A stretch of DNA of 64,000 nt from JBMDXB01 sp048594885 (GCA_048594885.1 JBMDXB010000093.1:62001-126000), one strand, 5' to 3'; counted from the first letter of the stretch, positions 45,405 through 53,927 are shown. The notes: a model not told the origin generated them from the letters alone. Translations and numbers: made by a program.

Positions 45405-47834
45405 CTAGAACTCCAGAACGCCCTTGGGGTATTCCCACGACAACAGCCACGGCTTTACAGTGATGTGATGCGCCGCTAAGCGTGCGGCGAGCCGATCGAA
45501 TTCCGTTCGGACGTGGACCGGCCAAGATGTGCCTGGGGCAGCCAGCAGCAGAATGTCGGGGCGCCAGTCCTCCGCTACTGTCGCGGTGCGCTCCAAGTCA
45601 TCAGCATCGAAGGCAAGGGGACTGGACTTCACTTCGCCGATGCCAAACTTGCCGTTCCTAATGAAAGCGAGATCGACGTCAGTAAACGCGGCTCGTGCCC
45701 TGCGTTCGAACACATCCTGAGGCGGCAAGAACAGGAACATGTCACTGCCGAAATGTTCCAGTTCAACCAGCGCCAGCAACATCGCTAGGGCGCCTTCACG
45801 ATCCAGGGCGTTCGCCAGGAGCTCGTTTACACGAAAGGACCACTCTGGCTCCGCCGGTAACGGCGCTTGGACCGAACAGCCCGGACAGGTGAGCATCGCC
45901 GCCAGCCGGTTTACGGGATACCAATTCGGCGAGCCACAATCGCTGCACGTCACGATGCAGCCCTGTTCCAAGATGCCGGCCTCAAGCAGGCCATTCAGCT
46001 CGGAGCGTCTCCATTCATCGAACGAATTGTGGTGACCCCACCATTCTGCGTCGCGGCCACCCGCACGAATCCCCTCGCTCCTCCACTGTCCGAACCAACT
46101 CTGGAGCTTGCGCATCGTGACTGGGCCAGGTCGTTCTCGGCGCATCACAAATCGTCGCCCGAAATGAGCCGCAAGCTCCGATCCGCGTTGGCCGTCCGGA
46201 GAAACCGGTTCGCGATTCTCTGTGAAAAAATCAACGAGCAGTCGTTCTGCGCGCGATGTTCTCTGCGCAACGGCGTCCCGCTCCACGCCCGCCAAGGTGA
46301 GGAAGACGCGATGCCAGTAGTAGTCCTCAAACAACCCTCGCGCCGAATAGATTCCACCAAGAATGCGAAGGATGCCTTGTAGCTGGAGGCCGGCCTTCGA
46401 GGTGTGGAAATCACTGAAGCGCGGCTCAGCGTGAGGCATCTCGCGGCGTCGCTCCGCCGAAGCACGTCGTTGGATGCAGCCCCAGATGGCGGCTCGATCG
46501 CTCGGGATCGATACCCACACGCTGGTCTCGGTTGGCGAAACCGAGACACACGGCAAACCCATTGACGTTACACGAGCCCCCTCAGACTGGAAAAACGACC
46601 TGACCAGGTCCAGGCGGCGCGGCAGACGCCAGTGCGGCCGAGCGTTGGTGTGAGCGTAGCGTTCGGGCCGGAATTGGATCGTCGCATCGAGCATGACGCG
46701 GCCGGTGTTCGGTCGCTGTAGAAACTCTGGCGTTCGGTACGAGACCAGGACCTTCCCGTCCGCGACTGCAATGTGCTGCGGCTCCGAATCTGGCGGGCGC
46801 AGCTGATTTCGCGCCTCCGCGGGGAACGGGAGCTCAGGGGCAGCGAGACGCTGCATTCGTGCCGGCCAATGCGTCAATCGGGAGATGTTGGCTCGGACGG
46901 CCTCAAGACGACCTTCGTCCAGGCTGTAGCTGAGAACTGTGGCAATCGATTGCCCGCCGGACGGCCAGTATGCGCGGGTCAGCCAACGCGCGACCTCCTC
47001 TACGACCACTCCTTCAGCCAACGATGTTGGCAGCCACACCGTCGAACGCCCGTGGCCCGCTGGCGCCATCAGACGACGGCTCGCAAGATACAGCAGATCG
47101 AACAAGTGATCGCCAACCACAACGTGGCAGTCTTCGGACCACGGGTGATGTGGCAACCACAGCACTCGAGGCGTTTCGGAAGCCGCGATGTCGAGCGGCG
47201 TCAGAAGCGGTCCGGGGCTGGCATCCAGTCGGAGCAGTTCAGTCACGTCTCCGCCATCCAGATCGAATCGCGTCGCCGGCAATTCGTTGAACGCCGCGTC
47301 GGATGCCACAACGCCCGGAAAAGACCCGAAGTTCATTACGACGAACAGCTGCTCCGGTGACAGTTCTGGACGCCAGTGATCTCGCACGTTCGCAAACCGA
47401 GGTGGTCGGAGGACATCGCGTCTTCGCCATACCGCCGCGGGAACGCCATACGCTGACGCTGCCCCGATGTCGTTATCTCGAATGAGATGACCAGGTCCGA
47501 GCCGCTCGCGCTCCCGTGCGTCGATCTGGACCAGCCGCGCGGGGCAAACCTCACGACCCAGTTCCTGCACGAACGAATCTTCGAGAGGCGTCAAGGAATA
47601 GACGACGTCGGGGTCGAGCAGTTTCAATAACGTCCACCACGCGCCCGGAACTTCTCGACCGTTCGTCGGAAAGATCCCGTGAAACGCGCCGCCCCAACAA
47701 CCCGAGGCATACCGCACGATTTGCGCGATCTCCGCTGCGGTCGCGTCGTCCTGGTGCACCAAGAAACCGACCCTCAAGGGCCTGACGTTGCTCGCCGCCA
47801 CGAGTGACCCGCGCGGTTGGCTGTCGACTGACAC
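45405..47834 (-). CDS. Large protein with zinc ribbon and C-terminal PD-(D/E)XK-like nuclease motif
   Basis: 809 residues, GTG start. The N-terminal region (PLRVGFLVHQDD, CWGGAFHGIFPT) recalls the start of some defence-associated proteins; the middle is unassigned. Near 640-670 is a zinc-ribbon (CSDCGSPNWYP, LTCPGC). Near 721-736 is DVDLAFIRNGKFGIGEVKSS, with Asp and Glu-x-Lys spaced as in PD-(D/E)XK nucleases. The rest of that fold (ALDREGALAMLLALVELEHF before, LLLAAPGTSW after) fits. It lies between the two recombinases, convergent with the first and divergent from the HigBA-type pair. A role in anti-phage defence or DNA restriction is possible but unproven. Confidence 0.6.
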   Translation of the reverse strand: MSVDSQPRGSLVAASNVRPLRVGFLVHQDDATAAEIAQIVRYASGCWGGAFHGIFPTNGREVPGAWWTLLKLLDPDVVYSLTPLEDSFVQELGREVCPARLVQIDARERERLGPGHLIRDNDIGAASAYGVPAAVWRRRDVLRPPRFANVRDHWRPELSPEQLFVVMNFGSFPGVVASDAAFNELPATRFDLDGGDVTELLRLDASPGPLLTPLDIAASETPRVLWLPHHPWSEDCHVVVGDHLFDLLYLASRRLMAPAGHGRSTVWLPTSLAEGVVVEEVARWLTRAYWPSGGQSIATVLSYSLDEGRLEAVRANISRLTHWPARMQRLAAPELPFPAEARNQLRPPDSEPQHIAVADGKVLVSYRTPEFLQRPNTGRVMLDATIQFRPERYAHTNARPHWRLPRRLDLVRSFFQSEGARVTSMGLPCVSVSPTETSVWVSIPSDRAAIWGCIQRRASAERRREMPHAEPRFSDFHTSKAGLQLQGILRILGGIYSARGLFEDYYWHRVFLTLAGVERDAVAQRTSRAERLLVDFFTENREPVSPDGQRGSELAAHFGRRFVMRRERPGPVTMRKLQSWFGQWRSEGIRAGGRDAEWWGHHNSFDEWRRSELNGLLEAGILEQGCIVTCSDCGSPNWYPVNRLAAMLTCPGCSVQAPLPAEPEWSFRVNELLANALDREGALAMLLALVELEHFGSDMFLFLPPQDVFERRARAAFTDVDLAFIRNGKFGIGEVKSSPLAFDADDLERTATVAEDWRPDILLLAAPGTSWPVHVRTEFDRLAARLAAHHITVKPWLLSWEYPKGVLEF

Positions 47835-47886
47835 AGATGAAATATAACCCTAGACGCATTATGCTGTCTATGGCATTATCGGAGAC

Positions 47887-48246
47887 GTGGCTTGGGAGGT
47901 TGAGGGCACCGACAAGTTCGCCGGCTGGTTTGAGGCCCTCACCGACGACGAACAGGTGAGCGTCGGCCGCGTCGTGGAACTGCTCGTGGAGCACGGGCCA
48001 TCGCTGCCGTTCCCGTACTCGTCGCGAATTGCGACTTCTCGCCATCGCCACATGCGAGAGCTCAGAATCCAGCACGAGGGCCGGCCCTATCGGGTGCTGT
48101 ATGCGTTCGACCCGCGACGAGCGGCGATTCTACTGTTGGGCGGCGACAAGACGGGACACGATCGTTGGTACGAGGAACACGTTCCCATGGCCGACACGCT
48201 CTACGATGAGTATCTCCAGGAGCTGGAGCGAGAGGGGCTCATATGA
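47887..48246 (+). CDS. RelE/HigB-type toxin (Gp49-like family)
   Basis: 119 residues, GTG start. LRIQHEGRPYRVLYAFDPRRAAILLLGGDKTG is the typical end of the Gp49/HigB-like RelE family, which cleave mRNA on the ribosome. The next gene encodes an Xre antitoxin and overlaps by 4 nt. Toxin-first order matches HigBA. Confidence 0.87.
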   Translation: MAWEVEGTDKFAGWFEALTDDEQVSVGRVVELLVEHGPSLPFPYSSRIATSRHRHMRELRIQHEGRPYRVLYAFDPRRAAILLLGGDKTGHDRWYEEHVPMADTLYDEYLQELEREGLI

Positions 48247-48566
48247 AGCGGCAGAAGTGGTCTGAAATCAAGGCTCGCATGAAGCCGGAAACCCGCAGTC
48301 GGATGGAGTCCGAGGCGGGACGCTTGTCCGACGATCTTCACCTCTCACAGCTTCGGAAGGCGCGAGGTCTCACACAGGAGACGATGGCCGACCTTCTGGG
48401 TGTGAGCCAGGCAGAAGTGTCCAAGATGGAGCGGCGAACGGAGCTCTACGTGGGGACGCTGCGCAAGTTCATCGAAGCCATGAACGGCGAACTGGTGATC
48501 GCAGCACGTTTCCCGGACGGCGTTGAGATTCCGATCCGTCTCGCCGAGCAAGAAGATGCCGCCTGA
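48243..48566 (+). CDS. Xre-type antitoxin (HigA-like)
   Basis: 107 residues with a helix-turn-helix: LSQLRKARGLTQETMADLLG then VSQAEVSKMERR. It follows the toxin with ATGA overlap and would neutralise it and control transcription. The C-terminus (VIAARFPDGVEIPIRL) matches other HigA-like antitoxins. Confidence 0.88.
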   Translation: MKRQKWSEIKARMKPETRSRMESEAGRLSDDLHLSQLRKARGLTQETMADLLGVSQAEVSKMERRTELYVGTLRKFIEAMNGELVIAARFPDGVEIPIRLAEQEDAA

Positions 48567-48587
48567 AAGGACGCTGCGGAAGTCCGG

Positions 48588-48899
48588 CTAGCGGCGGTGG
48601 AGATCGTCTCGGGAGGCTGATGGCACCCACTGAAGATCGAGGCCCTCGCGCAACCGTCGAAGGGCGCGACGACGAGCGCGATCGAATAACCGACGCCGCA
48701 CTTCTGGCCACGGAATCGTCGCGACCGTGCCTTCGTCGAGTTCCTTGATGCGCCTCTCGGTCTCGGCCTTCCAGGCGGCCGCTGCATCGTCTTCCGCGTG
48801 CCCATCCAAGCTGACGAGCAACGCCTCCGCGAGAGCCGTACGGTCCTTGGCTGGAAGTGCCAACGCTTCCTCCAACAGTGCCGCAAAGTCGCGCTTCAT
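48588..48899 (-). CDS. RelB-like addiction-module antitoxin, no toxin seen
   Basis: 103 residues: MKRDFAALLEEALALPAKDR and LAEALLVSLDGHAEDDA are the start of the addiction-module component family (TIGR02574-type), with EVRRRLFDRARR near the end. Partners are usually ParE/RelE toxins; none lies next to it. It is convergent with the HigA-like gene. ATG 48899; the ten codons before are probably not used. Confidence 0.72.
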   Translation of the reverse strand: MKRDFAALLEEALALPAKDRTALAEALLVSLDGHAEDDAAAAWKAETERRIKELDEGTVATIPWPEVRRRLFDRARRRALRRLREGLDLQWVPSASRDDLHRR

Positions 48900-48990
48900 G
48901 ACTCGATTCTGCGAGCTCCAGAGTACCACGCGGAGCCAGCGTTAGAAGCCCACGTCTCTCCCCTGGAGATCGGTAGGAATCCGCGAAAGC

Positions 48991-49689
48991 GAAGAAAACA
49001 CGGGGGGACCACAGACTCGGGAGGAGTGGTCCCCCCTTTGCTCGTGTCGGTTCGCCGATCAACGAGCCACGAGAGGAACGTGATTGCGTCAATGGCGAAG
49101 TGGCGATGTTCTTTGCGAGCAGCAACTTCAGCACTGTCAATCGGGCGGCGCTGTCTGCCGCCCGTGTCACAGTCAACGCCGCTGTCAGTGACGACGATGG
49201 AGACATCGGGGCGTGAGCGACCCCCTCTGCCACCCCCCGATCGCGGTCCCACGGCTGCAATGAGGGGCACGCTCACGCCCCAGATGCATGTCGCTGTCGT
49301 CCGGCAGATCCGCGCTCTGTCCCTTGCCATCGCCGAGTGCGCCGGTGATTCGACCACGTGCCCGCCGACGTTCACGAGGGGCGTCCGCACCGCTGACAGG
49401 TTTTGCCCGGAACGCGCGTTCATATAGGTGAGCGCGCACTCGCTCTGAATCCAGAACTGCGGCGGCATCGATCGCCGCCCTCCTGCCTCTCTTCCACCAG
49501 CGCGCCTCGATCGTCTTGCGAGTTCTCTGACTTGCAGCGCGGCCGCATGCACTGCGGCCATCACGACGCGAGATTGTCCGGCGGTCCACGGTCCGCTCAA
49601 GCCACTCCGCTTCGCTCCGTCCGCTGCGCGGCTGGCGGGCTTGACCGAACCGTGGAACCGCCGGGTGCTCGCAATTACGTGATGGCCGC
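48991..49689 (+). ncRNA. Structured leader of recombinase 2 (copy 2)
   Basis: Homologous to 42803-43492. Stems: 49002-49012 with 49026-49036, 49142-49149 with 49157-49164, 49208-49219 with 49270-49281 (12 bp), 49414-49422 with 49429-49437 (same TATAGG loop), 49461-49466 with 49474-49479, and the outer stem 49554-49565 with 49678-49689. Within the outer stem, changes at TCCGGCGG/CCGCCGGG pair where copy 1 has TTCGGCGG/CCGCCGAA. The arms differ from copy 1 but keep pairing. Confidence 0.5.
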
Positions 49690-49939
49690 CAGGCTGACCG
49701 TCGCACACGAGCGGAACGAATCGGTTCATCCTCGGAGGAGTCGCGGCGTTATGATCCGATCTCGAGAACGGCGCAGGCGACGACCACGACGCGGAACGCG
49801 AGCTCGCACGTCACGCGACTATTGCGACGAACCGCTGCGAGCGCTCGTTCGCACGCTCGCTCGACAAGCCGCACGCGAGCTCTTCGCGCGCGAGCTGGCC
49901 ACGCAACGTCGAGATCGACCTGAGGTGACGGTGCAATGA
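49682..49939 (+). CDS. Small ORF upstream of recombinase 2
   Basis: 85 codons from ATG 49682 (a shorter start is ATG 49751). The end LRALVRTLARQAARELFARE and RDRPEVTVQ resemble the small ORF before recombinase 1. It overlaps the recombinase ATG by ATGA. The middle is Arg-rich. Function not recognised. Confidence 0.5.
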   Translation: MAARLTVAHERNESVHPRRSRGVMIRSRERRRRRPRRGTRARTSRDYCDEPLRALVRTLARQAARELFARELATQRRDRPEVTVQ

Positions 49940-51585
49940 GGGTGGCGATCTACGCGCGGTACTCCTCCGATAACCAACGCGACGCTTCGATCGCTGACCA
50001 ACTGCGCATCTGCCGAGAGTTCGCCGCGCGCCAGGGCTGGACGGTCACGCAGGAGTTCACCGACCACGCGATCTCCGGCGCGACGCTGCTGCGCTCTGGA
50101 TTCCAGGCGTTGATGCGGGACGCGTTGAACCGCCGCTTCGACGTCGTGCTCGCCGAGTCGCTGGACCGCTTCAGCCGCGACCAGGAGGACACGGCCGGGC
50201 TCTTCAAGCGTCTCACCTTCGCCGGCGTGAACATCGTCACCCTTGCGGAAGGCGACATCACGCACCTGCACATCGGCTTCAAGGGGACGATGAACGCATT
50301 GTTCCTGAAGGACCTGGCTGACAAGACACACCGCGGACTGCGCGGGCGAGTCGAGAGCGGCAAGTCCGCCGGCGGACTCTGTTACGGCTACCGCGTTGTG
50401 AAGTCGCTGACCGCGGGAACGGTAACGACCGGAGAGCGAGAGATCGAGCCCCCGGAAGCGGCTATCGTCGAACGCATCTTCCGGGAGTACGTTGCAGGCA
50501 TTGCACCGAAAGCGATCGCCAGGCGGTTGAATCAGGACGGAGTCGGCGGGCCGTTCGGAGGAACCTGGAGTCCGAGCACGATCCACGGGAACTCGAAACG
50601 AGGCACCGGAATCCTGAACAACGAGTTGTACGTCGGCCGCATGGTCTGGAACCGGCTGCGCTACATGAAGAATCCAGACACCGGCAAGCGGATCTCGCGT
50701 TTGAATCCGGCAGCGGAATGGATCACCCGGGAAATTCCGTCGCTCCGGATAGTGAGCGACGAACTCTGGAACGCCGCGAAGGTCCGTCAGAGGACCACGC
50801 GCCACACGATCACACGTACGGGCAACATCGGCTTCGCACGACGGCCTCAATACCTGTTCTCCGGATTATCGAAGTGCGGTGTCTGCGGCGCCGGGTTTAT
50901 CATGGCCGGCCGAAATCGCCTCGCATGCTTCGGTGCTCGCGAGAAAGGCACCTGCAACAACCGCCTCACCATCCGCCGACACAAGGTGGAGACGCGCGTG
51001 CTGAGGGCGCTCCAGGAGAAGCTCCTGCGCCAGGATCTCTTTGACGAGTTCTGCGAAGAGTTCACCCGCGAGATGAACCGGCTGCGCATGGAGCATCGCG
51101 CGAGCCTCTCGGTTGCGGCGCGGGAAATTGAACGGATCGAGGCTCGTCGCAAGAAGCTGATCGAGATGGTGATGGACGGCGTCGCGCCTTCAGTGGTGAA
51201 GGACGAGTTGAACGCGAACGCGGCCAGGCGGGAACAACTGGAAGCCCAGGTAGCTGCGACCGAGGAGCCGCCGGCGCTCCTGCATCCGGAGATGGCTCGG
51301 ATCTACCGCGAGAAGGTCTCAGCCCTCGGCAAGGCGCTCCAGGACCCGGACAGCCGGTCGGAGGCCACCGAGGCACTGCGCGGCCTCGTGGACGCCATCG
51401 TACTCACGCCCGACCAGGCCGGCGAGGCACTTCAGATCGAGTTGCGGGGGAATTTGGCGGCTATGCTGGGAGCCACCGTACAAACGAAGAGGTCGTCGGA
51501 ATCCGACGACCTCTCCTTGCAAGTATCTTTGGTTGCGGGGGCTCGCAACCAACATTATCTGCAGCTCTGGAAACCTGCGGCGTGA
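49936..51585 (+). CDS. Large serine recombinase 2 (intact)
   Basis: 549 residues. Resolvase domain with catalytic Ser 10 (YARYSSDNQRDASIADQL), Arg-bearing DRFSRDQEDTAGLF, and KGTMNALFLKDLADKTHRGLRG. Recombinase domain (KAIARRLNQDG, STIHGNSKRGTGILNNELYVG). Zinc ribbon (KCGVCGAGFIMAGRNRLACFG, GTCNNRL), coiled coil near 390-440, and an end LVAGARNQHYLQLWKPAA. This is the plan of large serine integrases and transposases, which cut and rejoin att sites by a phosphoserine intermediate. Intact, so it might move its element, including the leader and small ORF. Confidence 0.95.
   Translation: MRVAIYARYSSDNQRDASIADQLRICREFAARQGWTVTQEFTDHAISGATLLRSGFQALMRDALNRRFDVVLAESLDRFSRDQEDTAGLFKRLTFAGVNIVTLAEGDITHLHIGFKGTMNALFLKDLADKTHRGLRGRVESGKSAGGLCYGYRVVKSLTAGTVTTGEREIEPPEAAIVERIFREYVAGIAPKAIARRLNQDGVGGPFGGTWSPSTIHGNSKRGTGILNNELYVGRMVWNRLRYMKNPDTGKRISRLNPAAEWITREIPSLRIVSDELWNAAKVRQRTTRHTITRTGNIGFARRPQYLFSGLSKCGVCGAGFIMAGRNRLACFGAREKGTCNNRLTIRRHKVETRVLRALQEKLLRQDLFDEFCEEFTREMNRLRMEHRASLSVAAREIERIEARRKKLIEMVMDGVAPSVVKDELNANAARREQLEAQVAATEEPPALLHPEMARIYREKVSALGKALQDPDSRSEATEALRGLVDAIVLTPDQAGEALQIELRGNLAAMLGATVQTKRSSESDDLSLQVSLVAGARNQHYLQLWKPAA
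51530..51550 (+). other. Recombinase-end sequence (site C)
   Basis: TGGTTGCGGGGGCTCGCAAC plus C within the last codons of recombinase 2. Before it is the stem GAGGTCGTCGG/CCGACGACCTC (51489-51513), which pairs although one inner base pair differs from recombinase 1 (T-A for C-G). Candidate attachment core. Confidence 0.55.
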
Positions 51586-51976
51586 CCGAGCTCGGCCTAA
51601 GATGGCACGATCACTTGGCACGCCGCAGTGTCCTTCGCTCTTCTGACGGGTCTGCCGGTAACCCGATGGACGCAATTCCGCCACAGTACATGGGTCGCGC
51701 TAGGGAGCAAGGCTGCGACATCCGCACATCCGCACCGCAGGCTACCGCGACCGCCTTAACGGAAGTCATCGACCACAGTCAGTTCGTCTATCCACCAGTC
51801 GACGCGAGCGTGCCACAAAGGCAGTCCGCTCAGGAGGTTAGCGCCGGCGTGCGTTGGCCGTTGTCCGAATCCCCGCAAGGTCGTTGCGGAGCGTCGCTCC
51901 GAACCTCGGTCCAACACAACGGCGAAAACCGTCCCTGACACCCCGACAGTTCTCCACAAGCGCGCGAGAAGAGGCA
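51586..51976. other. Non-coding gap, nothing recognised
   Basis: 391 nt between recombinase 2 and a convergent gene. Short frames lie here, but none resembles a known protein. It could hold the 3' side of the element or remnants of an earlier one. Confidence 0.4.
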
Positions 51977-52795
51977 TTAGCTCTTCTCGAAAATTCGCCC
52001 GTAGTTCCCAACATCGACGCGCACTTTTGCTGCTCGCAGTGCCGCCCAGAATGCGACCTGATTTGCCGTGAGGACCGGTCTTCCGAGCACAGCTTCCAAC
52101 TCGCGGATCGTGCCGATCGCTCGCATACCGTTACCGCCGACGAACACGGCATCGGCTTCGTGTGGGGCATTCGCACGGACCCATTCGAAGAGTTCTGCGG
52201 GCCGCACTTCTGTAAACGAGCGAGCGGGCGAGAGGCGCGTGCATCGGACGACGTTAAGACCTCGGGCACCGAAATATGCTTTGCCCTTGTCGCTGACATC
52301 TTCGCTGAACCACGGTGGATGTATCAGGGCAACGCGCTTCGCGCCCAAGACGCGCAGCGCCTCGGTCGCTGCCAAGCAGGTGAGCACAATCGGAATCCCC
52401 CGCGTACGCTCCTGGAGGCGCGCCGCCGTCGGGCCGTCCGCATCCGGACCGAGAGCATAGCTGCTGCTTGTATACGCGAACACAATAGCGTGCGGCACCA
52501 GATCAGCGAGTCGTTCGGCCGCCGCGTCCACGTGTGGCGGTTCAGCGAATGCCGCAGGAGTCTTGTTGCGCAGGACCCGCGATGGGTGAATGGAGATGTC
52601 CTTCGGAGCCATGGCAGCTATCTCGGACTCCGGCACTGGGTCGAAATCGGGTGTCAATACACCGATTCGCGCGAGCGTGCCGGCGCCATCCGGCTGCCAG
52701 CGATGGCCTTGTGACGCACGTGCCAATACGTGCAGCCCAGTCGAAACGTCAAAGGCGGCGAAACCCGATCGAGCGAGAAAGCGTCTACGATCCAT
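51977..52795 (-). CDS. Asp/Glu racemase-superfamily protein (maleate isomerase / arylmalonate decarboxylase-like), catalytic Cys lost
   Basis: 272 residues. A twin-arginine-like start (DRRRFLARSGFAAFDVS) suggests export. The body resembles maleate isomerase or AMDase (IGVLTPDFDPVPESEIAAM, PIVLTCLAATEALRVLG, NQVAFWAALRAAKV). The first active Cys position reads FAYTSSSYALG and the second DAVFVGGNGMRA, where the family has Cys. Both catalytic cysteines therefore appear to be absent. It may be non-catalytic, bind a ligand, or be decaying. Confidence 0.65.
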   Translation of the reverse strand: MDRRRFLARSGFAAFDVSTGLHVLARASQGHRWQPDGAGTLARIGVLTPDFDPVPESEIAAMAPKDISIHPSRVLRNKTPAAFAEPPHVDAAAERLADLVPHAIVFAYTSSSYALGPDADGPTAARLQERTRGIPIVLTCLAATEALRVLGAKRVALIHPPWFSEDVSDKGKAYFGARGLNVVRCTRLSPARSFTEVRPAELFEWVRANAPHEADAVFVGGNGMRAIGTIRELEAVLGRPVLTANQVAFWAALRAAKVRVDVGNYGRIFEKS

Positions 52796-53274
52796 TTCAA
52801 CGCGCTCCTTGGTTTGCACCTGCTTGCATCCGACGAGCCTTTGGGGCTCTTTCCTTCCCTCCACACTCGTGGGTCGCTTCGCCGGTCCCGAACTTAGACG
52901 CTCGAATCGGTACTCTTCGTCAAGTTAGTCTTGTGGACATCGATTCCCGCGATCACGTATGGCATCGGCCTCTCCTGGAGGAGCGGAGAGCGTGCCTCAT
53001 CGCATCAGTCAGGGTCGCGAGCTGTCGCCGGATCTCACCCAAGCCGAACAACGCTCAATTATCCGATCAATCACGCACGCTCCGGGTCAAACAGTTGCTC
53101 GGCTCCAATTGCTCCATGGCTAATCTCGAACTCGCCGCTCCAGCACGGCCATTCTCCATGGGCGATGATTTTGATGGATCGGGTACGCCGTGCGCATCGC
53201 CGGGGTCATATCGCCTGCCCAACAAACCAGTTTGCGGAAATCGCCCTGACAGCCAGCCACGCGGCTTCCGTGAA
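52796..53274. other. Non-coding stretch, possible gene remnants
   Basis: 479 nt. Short reading frames occur on both strands, but none has a recognisable domain or a convincing start. It lies among several damaged genes and may be decayed coding sequence. Confidence 0.4.
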
Positions 53275-53775
53275 TCAGTCGGGTGTTGAGTCGGCCAGGC
53301 GCGTATTCTGTCCCCACCCAACTTTCCACGCCCCCTCACGCTTCGTCAGAATCAGAATCTTGCGGCTGCGAATGATTTTGTCGGGCGCGCGTTCGTCTCC
53401 GGTAAGCGTGCTGTGAAATCTCACAACTGCCGCATCGGGTCCGATGAAAGTCAGCTCTTCGAGGCGCTCGCGCTGAATGCTGTTACGGAACACCGTCTTG
53501 TGCACCGCGGAATGACCATCTTCAATGGCCCTTCTTCCCTTCCACACCTCGCCGGTCCAGAGAATCCAAACGCCGTCCTCGTGGAACAGGTTCGCGAAGG
53601 CGCGCATGTCGTGGCTGTTCCATGCCTTTTCCCACGTGTCGACGATGGCCGTGATCTGATCCCTGTCGGCAGGCGTGCCCGGTGGTCCAGCCTGGCCCAT
53701 GGCTGAAGACGCTGCCGACAAGAGGATGGCGACAGCAAAAACAAGGAGACGGCTCGCGTCAGCACATTTCGTCAC
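53275..53775 (-). CDS. NTF2-like / SnoaL-type protein with signal peptide
   Basis: About 166 residues. A signal sequence (LLVFAVAILLSAASSAMGQ) is followed by an NTF2-like cone fold: ITAIVDTWEKAWNSHDMRAF, NLFHEDGVWILWTGEVWKG, and a beta hairpin near VVRFHSTLTG. Similar to DUF4440/SgcJ-type proteins. Function unknown. GTG 53775 is taken as start since a signal peptide follows; ATG 53856 would add 27 residues. Confidence 0.7.
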   Translation of the reverse strand: MTKCADASRLLVFAVAILLSAASSAMGQAGPPGTPADRDQITAIVDTWEKAWNSHDMRAFANLFHEDGVWILWTGEVWKGRRAIEDGHSAVHKTVFRNSIQRERLEELTFIGPDAAVVRFHSTLTGDERAPDKIIRSRKILILTKREGAWKVGWGQNTRLADSTPD

Positions 53776-53927
53776 GGTGAGTCCTATAGAGAGGGTCGTC
53801 ACGAGTGCGCAGCAATCGATGGCGGTCGAGTCTAGCGCACGCGATCTGGTGAGCACAATGAGTGCTCATCAGCGTTCTGAACGAAGCAAGTTCCGCACCC
53901 TCATTCGTCGGCTATGATCCCCGCATC

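Noticed and set aside
42803..49689. Group II intron or diversity-generating retroelement
   Set aside because: No reverse transcriptase is encoded in the window, and no domain V-like hairpin was seen.
51582..51938. 118-codon + strand frame
   Set aside because: No ribosome-binding site and no similarity recognised; overlaps the recombinase end.
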